Below, piece after piece: positions 1-6,614 of a DNA stretch of 64,000 nucleotides. The stretch is from the NCBI RefSeq assembly GCF_034047335.1, contig NZ_CP139137.1, positions 1,488,001-1,552,000 on the forward strand. The letters are read 5' to 3'. This DNA is from Chryseobacterium sp. JJR-5R. GTDB lineage: Bacteria; Bacteroidota; Bacteroidia; Flavobacteriales; Weeksellaceae. Made by a program: the position numbers and the translations under genes. The number at the start of each line of letters is the position of its first letter. The stretch's first letter is position 1. A model generated the notes under the pieces. The model had not been told where the DNA came from and ran no database searches. It saw only the letters and a program-made list of their open reading frames with translations.

Positions 1-571
1 CGATTGATTGTATTTTTTTTATTTGAATCAGATCAAACATATGATTATTCTCTGTATCTCTTAATTTAACTATTATTCCCGGGAGGCCTGTGAATTTGTA
101 CGGGCCGTCACTAATAAGATAATCTTTTGTAAACCAGGCTTCCCAGGATCTTCCTTTATAGTTTGTGGTTGCTTTTTGACAATGTATATGATCAATATTC
201 ACAAATTCATTTTCAATGTTCCATTTTGGGATTTCATTTTCTGAAATGGCCAGATTGATACTTTTAAACTTATCATAAAAATCGATGGTTCTTTTTTCAT
301 AATCTTTCTCAATGATATAGTTTAAATTTCTGTCGTATTTTTTGAATCTGATAAACGCATTGAAGTTTTGATCAGCACGATAGGCCGAGTCTCTTTCAAA
401 TTTGGTTGAATTATAAAAATATGATTTTTTACCGTCTGTGTCAAGATTCATATAATCTGTAATTAGCGAATCTTTCATATTGAGATCAGGTTTCATCTTA
501 TATTCATACACAAAGCGGTATTTTTGTGCAGAAAGACAATTGATGATTAATAGAAAAAAAATTCTGTACAT
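1..571 (-). CDS. GLPGLI family secreted protein, 3' end cut by window edge
   Basis: This gene reads leftward off the window, so only its first 190 codons are visible. The ATG at 571-569 is followed by a short hydrophobic signal sequence (MYRIFFLLIINCLSAQ), with probable cleavage after SAQ. The diagnostic motif is GPYKFTGLPGIIVKL near residue 175, which matches the GLPGLI signature of a Bacteroidota family of secreted or periplasmic proteins of unknown function. The usual length is about 250-300 residues, so roughly a third is missing. No operon partner is visible on this side. The family assignment is firm from the motif; no biochemical role is known to me. Confidence 0.85.
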   Translation of the reverse strand, partial: MYRIFFLLIINCLSAQKYRFVYEYKMKPDLNMKDSLITDYMNLDTDGKKSYFYNSTKFERDSAYRADQNFNAFIRFKKYDRNLNYIIEKDYEKRTIDFYDKFKSINLAISENEIPKWNIENEFVNIDHIHCQKATTNYKGRSWEAWFTKDYLISDGPYKFTGLPGIIVKLRDTENNHMFDLIQIKKIQSI

Positions 572-638
572 ATGAAAGATTTGATCCTTCCTGCCAAACA
601 AAGATAAGAGTGAGCTGATTCTTACTAATATTTATTGA

Positions 639-728
639 TTTCCTGAACATATTGAACAACTGTTAGAAACTCAAAGAAAGTACATTGAAAATTGGAAAGG
701 AATTGAAGACTTAGCATCTCAACAATAG
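639..728 (+). pseudogene. possible 3'-terminal remnant of an unknown gene
   Basis: A short open stretch translates as about 29 codons ending in TAG, with a protein-like, helix-rich composition (core EQLLETQRKYIENWKGIEDL). It has no start codon, and a TGA lies immediately upstream in frame. It sits between two leftward genes. The composition suggests the tail of a decayed gene rather than random intergenic DNA, but the piece is too short to assign, and chance is a fair alternative. Confidence 0.25.
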
Positions 729-737
729 AAAAAACCG

Positions 738-1121
738 TCAAATAACAGCTTTTTTTATTTTGTTATCAATCATTTTGCAATCCTTACCTTTCTCCGGATC
801 ATAAACATGGTATTTCGTTTCCCATTCCTCCAGCAAATATAGAATCGGCAGCAGTGCCAGTCCTTTTTCCGTCAGCGAATATTCCACTCTCGGAGGGAGT
901 TCCTTAAATTCTTCGCGGATTACCAATCCGTCAGACTGCATTTCCCGCAGCTGGTCTGTCAGTACCTTCCTTGAAATTACATTGATGCGCACGGCAAGTT
1001 CCCCGAAACGCAGCTTCCGGTCTTTGATCACCAGCACAATGATCGGTTTCCACTTGCTTCCCAGCGCAGACATTGCTTTTCCCAACGGACAGCTGTATTT
1101 CATCAGTTCATTTTTTACCAT
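738..1121 (-). CDS. HxlR family transcriptional regulator
   Basis: A 127-residue winged-helix regulator of the HxlR (DUF24) class. The family hallmarks are an N-terminal Cys in CPLGKAMSALGSKWKP (Cys11), the recognition region RFGELAVRINVISRKVLTDQ, and the wing PPRVEYSLTEKG. HxlR proteins usually sense electrophiles or redox state through the conserved Cys and control a divergent detoxification gene. Here the divergent neighbour is an Old Yellow Enzyme, a classic target for this class. The start at 1121 places the Cys where the family has it. The 122-bp shared intergenic region holds repeated GTTAC motifs that may be its operator. Family assignment is secure; the inducer is inferred. Confidence 0.93.
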   Translation of the reverse strand: MVKNELMKYSCPLGKAMSALGSKWKPIIVLVIKDRKLRFGELAVRINVISRKVLTDQLREMQSDGLVIREEFKELPPRVEYSLTEKGLALLPILYLLEEWETKYHVYDPEKGKDCKMIDNKIKKAVI

Positions 1122-1243
1122 GTGTTACTTGTATGTTACTAATGTAAGTTACTGCGAAGTTACCACTTTTTTTCAATCGTAAGAAACAAAAGTGAACTAT
1201 TATTAGTTACTTTGTGTAACAATTATAAACAGTTATTACAAAG
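1122..1243. promoter_or_regulatory. divergent promoter region with GTTAC repeat cluster
   Basis: GTTAC occurs as direct repeats at 1124-1128, 1135-1139, 1148-1152, 1159-1163 and 1206-1210. An inverted copy GTAAC at 1216-1220 forms GTTAC-N5-GTAAC with the last repeat. The first four start 11, 13 and 11 bp apart, close to one helical turn. The cluster abuts the HxlR start and the inverted pair sits 24 bp before the oxidoreductase ATG. HxlR of Bacillus subtilis is known to bind direct repeats, so this is a plausible operator array; binding is inferred. Confidence 0.55.
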
Positions 1244-2305
1244 ATGAGCACAGAATCATTATTTAAACCTTTTCAATACAAAAATTTACAGCTTAACAAT
1301 AGAATCGTAATGGCTCCGATGACCCGCGCACAGTCTGACAATGGTGTTCCAACGCAGCAGATTGCAGATTATTATGCACGGAGGGCAGCGGCAGAAGTGG
1401 GACTGATTATTTCCGAAGGAACGGTAATCAACAGGCCGGCTTCAAAAAACATGCAGGATATTCCGGATTTTTACGGTACAGAAGCTTTGGACGGCTGGAA
1501 AAACGTAATCGATGCCGTACATGAAAAAGGCGGTAAGATGGGGCCTCAGATCTGGCATGTGGGAGATACGAGAAGTTCTGCCGATTATCCTTTGGTGAAT
1601 ATGGAAAAAGCTTCTACCATGACACGGGAAGATATTCAGGATACCATTGCGCAGTTTGCCGCTTCCGCAAAATCTGCCAGGGATTTGGGGTTTGATGTTC
1701 TGGAAATCCACGGTGCCCACGGTTATCTGATTGACCAGTTTTTCTGGGAAGTAACCAATACAAGAACCGATGAATACGGAGGAAAAACGTTAAAGGAACG
1801 CAGCCGTTTTGCGGTAGATGTTGTAAAGGCCATGAGAGCGGCGGTAGGACCGGACTTCACCATCATCATCCGTCTTTCCCAATGGAAGCAGCAGGAATAT
1901 TCCGCTAAACTGGCCCATACGCCTGAGGAAATGGAAGAATGGCTGCTGCCGCTGAAAGAAGCAGGGGTAGATATTTTCCACTGCTCGCAGAGGCGGTTCT
2001 GGGAACCGGAATTTGAAGGTTCCGACCTTAATTTTGCAGGCTGGGCGAAAAAAATTACCGGTCAGCCGACCATTACGGTAGGATCGGTAGGGCTTGAAGG
2101 GGATTTTATGTCGGCATTTGCAGGGCAGGGAACGGAGAAAACCGACTTGTCAGAGTTGACACGCAGGCTGGAAAGAGGCGACTTTGATCTGGTAGCGGTA
2201 GGAAGAGCATTATTACAGGACCCGGAATGGGTGAAAAAAATAAAAGAAGGGAAAACAGAAGAGCTTCTTGATTTCTCTGCAGAAAGCATGGGCGTACTCT
2301 ATTAA
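1244..2305 (+). CDS. Old Yellow Enzyme family NADH:flavin oxidoreductase (NemA-like)
   Basis: A 353-residue FMN-dependent ene-reductase of the Old Yellow Enzyme family, which reduces activated C=C bonds, quinones or nitro compounds with NAD(P)H in the cytoplasm. The TIM barrel begins with MAPMTRAQSDNGVPTQ. The active-site stretch EIHGAHGYLIDQFF supplies the substrate-anion pair His156/His159 and the proton donor Tyr161, followed by the family motif TRTDEYGG. The phosphate-binding end has AVGRALLQDPEWV. Length is normal. It is transcribed away from an HxlR regulator, an arrangement typical of electrophile-inducible reductases. Family is certain; the physiological substrate is not. Confidence 0.93.
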   Translation: MSTESLFKPFQYKNLQLNNRIVMAPMTRAQSDNGVPTQQIADYYARRAAAEVGLIISEGTVINRPASKNMQDIPDFYGTEALDGWKNVIDAVHEKGGKMGPQIWHVGDTRSSADYPLVNMEKASTMTREDIQDTIAQFAASAKSARDLGFDVLEIHGAHGYLIDQFFWEVTNTRTDEYGGKTLKERSRFAVDVVKAMRAAVGPDFTIIIRLSQWKQQEYSAKLAHTPEEMEEWLLPLKEAGVDIFHCSQRRFWEPEFEGSDLNFAGWAKKITGQPTITVGSVGLEGDFMSAFAGQGTEKTDLSELTRRLERGDFDLVAVGRALLQDPEWVKKIKEGKTEELLDFSAESMGVLY

Positions 2306-2478
2306 TGTGAATCGTCAATCGTGAGTGTGCCCATAACCATAACCGTTACCGATATGGTTTTACAATTTTCTGTACCGGGATCTGTTGTTCACTATTCTAT
2401 TCACTTTGCAGGCACTTTTCACTTTTGATGGTTGACAGCTTAAATATATCTTGATTTACCTATTTAAATTTTTAAACG

Positions 2479-2515
2479 AAGCCGCTTCAGGAATAATCCT
2501 GAAGCGGCTTTTTGT
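2479..2515. terminator. bidirectional rho-independent terminator
   Basis: A perfect 14-bp stem (2479-2492 paired with 2497-2510) with a 4-nt ATAA loop, followed by TTTTGTTTTT. It lies between the convergent oxidoreductase (+) and GG-leader peptide (-) genes. The T-rich tail favours the + direction; it begins 8 nt past the minus-strand stop, so it may serve both. Confidence 0.85.
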
Positions 2516-2517
2516 TT

Positions 2518-2679
2518 TTAATTCGGACATCCGGAAATTACTGAGGCACATTTCCAATATCCGGCATTCCCATTTTTAGGCGGATAATAGCATTCCACAG
2601 TACTGAGCGGACAGTCGGGTGGATTCCCTCCGTTAATTCTTTTTAACTCTGATTTTGTTAATTTTTGCAGTTTTTTCAT
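2518..2679 (-). CDS. GG-leader bacteriocin-like / natural-product precursor peptide
   Basis: A 53-residue peptide. I use the internal ATG at 2679 because it starts a textbook leader, MKKLQKLTKSELKRINGG, rather than an ATG further upstream that overlaps the preceding terminator. The leader ends in Gly17-Gly18, the cleavage site used by C39-type peptidase/exporters. The 35-residue core has four Cys (23, 30, 44, 51) and several Pro and Gly, suiting a disulfide-stabilised or modified peptide. The lysine-rich LTKSELK leader type is common in Chryseobacterium small peptides annotated as bacteriocin-like; product and function are generally unknown. No C39 exporter or modification enzyme is in the window. 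The nearest upstream gene encodes a secreted papain-like protease. Antibacterial activity is only a guess. Confidence 0.8.
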   Translation of the reverse strand: MKKLQKLTKSELKRINGGNPPDCPLSTVECYYPPKNGNAGYWKCASVISGCPN

Positions 2680-2705
2680 AGTGAATAAAATAATCTGATG
2701 ATTTT

Positions 2706-2739
2706 CAAATATAAATAAAAAAACAAAACCGCTTCCAAA
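2706..2739 (-). promoter_or_regulatory. promoter for GG-leader peptide, overlapping upstream terminator
   Basis: On the minus strand, TTTG (2739-2736) and TATATTTG (2713-2706) are separated by 22 nt. This fits the Bacteroidota sigma pattern TTTG-N17-23-TAnnTTTG. The -33 element lies inside the loop/stem of the protease terminator, so the peptide gene would be transcribed independently right after termination. Predicted start of transcription is near 2700, giving a leader of about 20 nt. Confidence 0.45.
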
Positions 2740-2753
2740 CACGGAAACGGTTT
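2716..2753 (-). terminator. rho-independent terminator of the C1 protease gene
   Basis: Minus-strand hairpin with arms 2753-2743 and 2736-2726 (10 of 11 pairs, one C/A mismatch), a 6-nt loop, then a T-rich run to about 2716. It is 59 nt past the protease stop and directly before the GG-leader gene. Confidence 0.75.
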
Positions 2754-2811
2754 CTGAAAAATTGAAATATTTAAGTTCTCCTAATTGTATTGAAGACCGT
2801 TATGATGAAGT

Positions 2812-4014
2812 TTACAGGCCTATATTTTTTGTTGGCTTCAATTGCTTTTTAATGCTTTTAGGCAATGCATCCTTATGAACCAGAATTGCTGTCGATTTGT
2901 ATTCAACATAAGGTTTTGTAATGTAGATGTACCCTTCAAAATCGTTGGTTACGCCCCATGAATTTTTCACCATATAATATTCCTTTCCAGACTGGTCTTT
3001 GGCAAGGCCTACGATATGCATACCGTGGTCATCAGTAGTGGAAAGGTTGTTCAGTGCTTTCTGTCGCATGTCTTCAGTAATGGTTTTATCCTTTTTCGGT
3101 TCTGTGAACAGTGTTGCTTTATTTTCTGCATTAATCTGGTCCGGATCCATATCCGGTACATAGGCAACCCCGTTTTTATAAGAAAAATAAGGCTCCGAAA
3201 CATCGGTTGCCCATCCTATGGAATATCCTTTGCCGACTGCGTTATCAATAATGGCCGTTAAATCCTTCATCGGAACGTTCCAGTCCGAATCATGGCTCCA
3301 GTTATCAGGAATCGGGACTACAAATTTCTGATAGTACGGATAATCTTTGTAAGAAGACAGTTCAACATAATCTTCAGGATTGATCCCCACCACCTGCTGC
3401 GCAAAAGTCTGTGGTGTATAAGATTTTCCTTCATAGGTAAAGCTGGCAGGAACTTTTCCTAAATACTGATCAAGAATAGCATCCACGGAAGACATCCAGT
3501 TGTCAGAAAGCTTCCCTTTGGATGCGGCCTGCACCAGACTGTCTAAAATAGGTTTCAATTTCCCCTGCATTTCAGAGAAATTATTCATTTTCTGCCCCTG
3601 TTGTAAACCGGTATACACATCCTGAGGAACCGCTCCGTATTTTTTGTACATATTGATTACATCATGCAGCTCGCCACCGTCGCCCCAGCTGATGGCACCA
3701 TTGTTCAGGACATATAATTTGGCTTTATCGTGATAAGAATTTCTTGCCGTAAAGATTTCAGCCAGATCAACCGGCTTTTTACCCATTCTCTGCATCTCAG
3801 ACTCAAGGAAAGAATTCCCCGAGTAGCTCCAGCATGTTCCCGAAGAACCCTGGTTCTTTACCGGAGTAGCCCCTACATCTTTCAGTGTGGTGAACTTGAA
3901 ATTGGCATGTTGGGACTGGTTGTTTTTTAGTTTGTTGATGAGGTCATCCTGGGCAAACATCATACTTCCTGCAGACAAGACAAAAAGTAATGATACAAAT
4001 TTAGTATTCTTCAT
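2812..4014 (-). CDS. secreted C1 (papain/bleomycin-hydrolase-like) cysteine peptidase
   Basis: A 400-residue protein with a signal peptide (MKNTKFVSLLFVLSAGSMMFAQ) and a papain-fold core. The oxyanion Gln55 and nucleophile Cys61 lie in VKNQGSSGTCWSYSG. The His is in DDHGMHIVGL (His330 by alignment with bleomycin hydrolases) and the Asn in KNSWG (Asn351). The C-terminus lacks the terminal motif that makes bleomycin hydrolases act as aminopeptidases in the cytosol, and the signal peptide places it in the periplasm or outside. It has its own terminator. The next gene on the same strand is a GG-leader peptide 132 bp away; a functional link is possible but unproven. Catalytic residues are all present, so an active peptidase is expected. 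Confidence 0.88.
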   Translation of the reverse strand: MKNTKFVSLLFVLSAGSMMFAQDDLINKLKNNQSQHANFKFTTLKDVGATPVKNQGSSGTCWSYSGNSFLESEMQRMGKKPVDLAEIFTARNSYHDKAKLYVLNNGAISWGDGGELHDVINMYKKYGAVPQDVYTGLQQGQKMNNFSEMQGKLKPILDSLVQAASKGKLSDNWMSSVDAILDQYLGKVPASFTYEGKSYTPQTFAQQVVGINPEDYVELSSYKDYPYYQKFVVPIPDNWSHDSDWNVPMKDLTAIIDNAVGKGYSIGWATDVSEPYFSYKNGVAYVPDMDPDQINAENKATLFTEPKKDKTITEDMRQKALNNLSTTDDHGMHIVGLAKDQSGKEYYMVKNSWGVTNDFEGYIYITKPYVEYKSTAILVHKDALPKSIKKQLKPTKNIGL

Positions 4015-4378
4015 TACTGTAAAAGATTATTTATACCAATAGTCGGTCGCTGTAAAAATTTGTTACGGAGAGGAACGTTAAATCCGTGTTAAAACTTTTA
4101 ATGGAAGCGGTTAAAATGAAGTATTGGAATACCAGTACGGTTTGCTTTGGTCTCGTTAAAGATTTGTTTCTTTGCTGCATCTTAATATTCAGGTAAATAA
4201 ATAAGAGTCTGAATATATTTGATTTCCTACCGAAGCAGATTTTAAAATGATACAGGTTAATGTATCTTAACTGACTCAAGCGTTTTAAATAGCTTCAGGC
4301 AGGTTCATTTAAAAAAAATTAAAAAGATTTCCAACCTATTTGAAATGTTATGCATCTATACAAGTATAAAGCCTGATT
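4015..4378. other. intergenic region between divergent protease and sigma factor genes
   Basis: About 364 bp of AT-rich sequence. A TATATTTG (-7-like) occurs on the + strand at 4214-4221, but I see no TTG at the right distance. Just upstream of the sigma gene the sequence CAACCTATTTG near 4334 could be an autoregulated ECF promoter, but I cannot support it. An open frame on the minus strand has no protein-like character. Nothing firm is visible. Confidence 0.4.
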
Positions 4379-4897
4379 ATGGAACGAGAGCTCTTATTGG
4401 AATGCCAGCGGAACAACCGCAACGCACAGCGGAAAGTCTACGAAAAGATGGCGGGAAAGCTGTATGCAGTCTGTAAAAGGTACCTGAAAAATGATGAAGA
4501 TGTCCAGGAGGCCCTGGCGGATACTTTTTATAAAATCTTTACGAAAATCAGTCAGCTGCAGGACCCCGATATTTTTGAAGCATGGGCCAGGAAAATTGCG
4601 GTCAATGAATGCTTGCAGAAATTAAGGGCCGCAAAACAGCTGCACATTTCCTTGGAAGAAGATCATGTTATTACTTCTGATTCAGCGGCCGATAACGTTT
4701 CCTTTGAAAAAGATATTTTAAGCCTGCTCAGGTTTCTGCCGGAAGGCTGCCGGGCCATCTTCAATCTTTTTGCCATCGAAGGTTATCCGCACAAGGAAAT
4801 TGCCGCCATGTTGTCCATCAGTGAAGGAACCTCAAAATCCCAGCTGAATGTGGCAAGAAAAAAACTTCAGGAACTTCTGGTTCACCATAACATCTAA
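4379..4897 (+). CDS. ECF-type RNA polymerase sigma factor
   Basis: A 172-residue sigma-70-family ECF factor. Region 2 spans roughly residues 10-75 (core LKNDEDVQEALADTFYKIF) and region 4 roughly 115-165, ending in a clear helix-turn-helix (GYPHKEIAAMLSISEGTSKS). There is no region 3 or 1.1, as expected for ECF factors. The next gene starts 11 bp downstream and encodes a membrane protein in the position normally taken by an anti-sigma factor, so the two form an operon closed by a terminator at 6055. The activating signal is unknown. Confidence 0.93.
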   Translation: MERELLLECQRNNRNAQRKVYEKMAGKLYAVCKRYLKNDEDVQEALADTFYKIFTKISQLQDPDIFEAWARKIAVNECLQKLRAAKQLHISLEEDHVITSDSAADNVSFEKDILSLLRFLPEGCRAIFNLFAIEGYPHKEIAAMLSISEGTSKSQLNVARKKLQELLVHHNI

Positions 4898-4908
4898 CTT
4901 TCAAAACA

Positions 4909-6027
4909 ATGGAAAATAATCACGATATCGATAAAACGTTCAACGAAGCTTCTAAAAATTCAGAAGAGCCGGCGACTTTTCCCGGGTTTGAGAAAGTCTG
5001 GAATGCGGTGGAAGAAAAATTAGATAAAAAACAGGATAAGAAAAAATCAATCCCGACGTGGGTTCCCTATGGTATTGCAGCCTCTTTACTTATAGGATCA
5101 GGCATTTTCTACTTCAATGATAAAAAGGAAAACAGAAAAGCTGCACAGCCGGTGATCGTCACGAATACCGCAGATTCCCAGAAAAACACAGACGCCGTTG
5201 TGCCTGAACATATCCGGAAACTGGACAGTATGGTAAAAAACAACATGCAGCATGAAGCCTTGTCGGCACCTGCACAGAAGATCGCTTATGAAAATGTACC
5301 GAAAAGCTATAAGCCTGCTTTATCCTCTCCCGTATATGAAATGGCGGTTCCGGCTCTTCAGGCAGATGCTGTTCCTGCTTCCGGAAAAAAACCGATGGAT
5401 ACTGCAGCAAGGCAGAACCTGGAAGAAGTAATTGCCATGGGGATTAAAAAAGAAAAAGCTTCTATGGTTAATACCTTGGCTTCATCCGTTAAAAAGAAGG
5501 CGTCTGACCTTAATGCCGTGGCAGATACGGCAGAAGCAATATACCCGAATTCTACATTTAATCTGAACGAAAAAGACAATGAGCCGGAAATCCTGGCATA
5601 TAATAAAGGATATGTAAACCGGAATAAAGCTGTTGCCCCAGGTTCCGGTTTTGGAAATAAAGTAGGAAGTAAAATGGATCTGAGCACCATTGCAAATGCT
5701 GCTCCGGGACTCAGTATCAATTCGGTTTCCGGGGCGCAGGGTTCAGGAAATGTGAATATTTCCATACGGGGAAATGCGGTTTCCGGGGCCTATCCTCTGG
5801 TTATCATTAATGGCGTACCCACTGATATCGAAGTATTTAAAAAGCTGAATCCTGAAAAAATTCAGTCGGTACAGATTTTTAAAGGTGAAAAGGCCGTCCC
5901 GATTTTCGGGGCCCGCGCCTCCAACGGAATTATCGTTGTGGAAACCAAAGATATTTCAAAGAAGGAGAAAAAGAAACTGAAAAAGCTTCTTGACGACCAT
6001 CTGCTTAAAAATAACCGTTGCTTATAG
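4909..6027 (+). CDS. membrane anti-sigma-like protein with C-terminal TonB-plug-like domain
   Basis: A 372-residue protein with three parts: an N-terminal cytoplasmic segment of about 48 residues (FPGFEKVWNAVEEKLDK), one transmembrane helix (about 49-70, WVPYGIAASLLIGSGIFYF), and a long Lys/Ala-rich periplasmic linker. It ends in a domain at about 260-347 that resembles the plug of a TonB-dependent receptor (GNVNISIRGNAVSGAYPL, VIINGVPTD, then IQSVQIFKGEKA and GARASNGIIVVETK). No beta-barrel follows. The place after an ECF sigma gene and the single TM segment suggest anti-sigma function, but the cytoplasmic part is short and not a recognisable ZAS domain. Coupling of a plug to a sigma regulator hints at sensing an outer-membrane partner; this is inference. 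Confidence 0.75.
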   Translation: MENNHDIDKTFNEASKNSEEPATFPGFEKVWNAVEEKLDKKQDKKKSIPTWVPYGIAASLLIGSGIFYFNDKKENRKAAQPVIVTNTADSQKNTDAVVPEHIRKLDSMVKNNMQHEALSAPAQKIAYENVPKSYKPALSSPVYEMAVPALQADAVPASGKKPMDTAARQNLEEVIAMGIKKEKASMVNTLASSVKKKASDLNAVADTAEAIYPNSTFNLNEKDNEPEILAYNKGYVNRNKAVAPGSGFGNKVGSKMDLSTIANAAPGLSINSVSGAQGSGNVNISIRGNAVSGAYPLVIINGVPTDIEVFKKLNPEKIQSVQIFKGEKAVPIFGARASNGIIVVETKDISKKEKKKLKKLLDDHLLKNNRCL

Positions 6028-6054
6028 ACTAATACCCATTCACCATACCTTCCC

Positions 6055-6092
6055 GGAAAAGCAGTCTCCTGAAGAACTGCTTTTCCATTTAA
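6055..6092 (+). terminator. terminator of sigma/anti-sigma operon
   Basis: A perfect 11-bp stem (6055-6065 with 6076-6086) and 10-nt loop lie 28 nt past the stop. The tail ATTTAAT is only weakly T-rich, so termination efficiency may be moderate. Confidence 0.65.
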
Positions 6093-6103
6093 TCACAGTA
6101 AAA

Positions 6104-6540
6104 ATGAAGAAAATTCATATCGTGTTTCCTTTATTTACAGTTACCTCTTTTTTTGCACAGAACTCCCAGCTGTATTATGCCGGACAGTTTTTAAGGAAAA
6201 AATAAACCTCAGAATTTGTAGTCAAAGCAAAAATAGAGATTCCTGCTATGCTTACGCTGCAAAACGCGCTTTTAAAAAATTTGCTGGATAAAAAGCGGAG
6301 TCTTATCATAGAATTTTCGACACTTATCTCGTACTGTACTGGGAACACTTTGATTCCGGGGAAACGAAAATAATCAATCTTCACGTGAAAGCAGAATTCG
6401 CAGAAACATATTCCGGAAAAAGCAGCAAGGTCTATTTCTACTATACTGCCCGAAACAAAATACCGGAACGAAGGAATCAGGGCTGAAATTAACCCTGAAA
6501 TGTAAATGTTCATGAAAAATCAGAAATTACTGAAACCTTT
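6104..6540 (+). pseudogene. decayed gene for a small secreted protein
   Basis: An ATG at 6104 begins a good signal peptide (MKKIHIVFPLFTVTSFFAQ) but the frame stops at 6203-6205 after 33 codons. The same frame then resumes with protein-like sequence (SEFVVKAKIEIPAMLTLQNA). A frame change near 6290 leads into another coding-like stretch (FDTYLVLYWEHFDSGETKI, then HVKAEFAETYSGKSSKVYFY). That stretch meets a TGA near 6484, and codon-like text continues to about 6540. The pattern of one signal peptide plus consistent downstream reading in shifting frames fits a pseudogene of roughly 145 codons with a stop and one or more frameshifts. The parent family is not recognised. Confidence 0.6.
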
Positions 6541-6614
6541 TTTAATTTCTGCATCCTTAAATAAACAGGCGCAACTGCAGCAACTGGTTTTATAAGATCA
6601 TTAAAATAATATAT

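Noticed and set aside
1124..1220. GTTAC cluster as a possible CRISPR or integration site
   Set aside because: Repeats are only 5 bp long and sit in a regulator/target intergenic space, where an operator is the simpler reading.
4031..4279. 82-codon minus-strand frame in the intergenic region
   Set aside because: Composition is random-like and there is no promoter or homologous feel; treated as intergenic.
5358..5765. 135-codon minus-strand frame
   Set aside because: Antisense to the plug-domain protein, with no protein-like features of its own.
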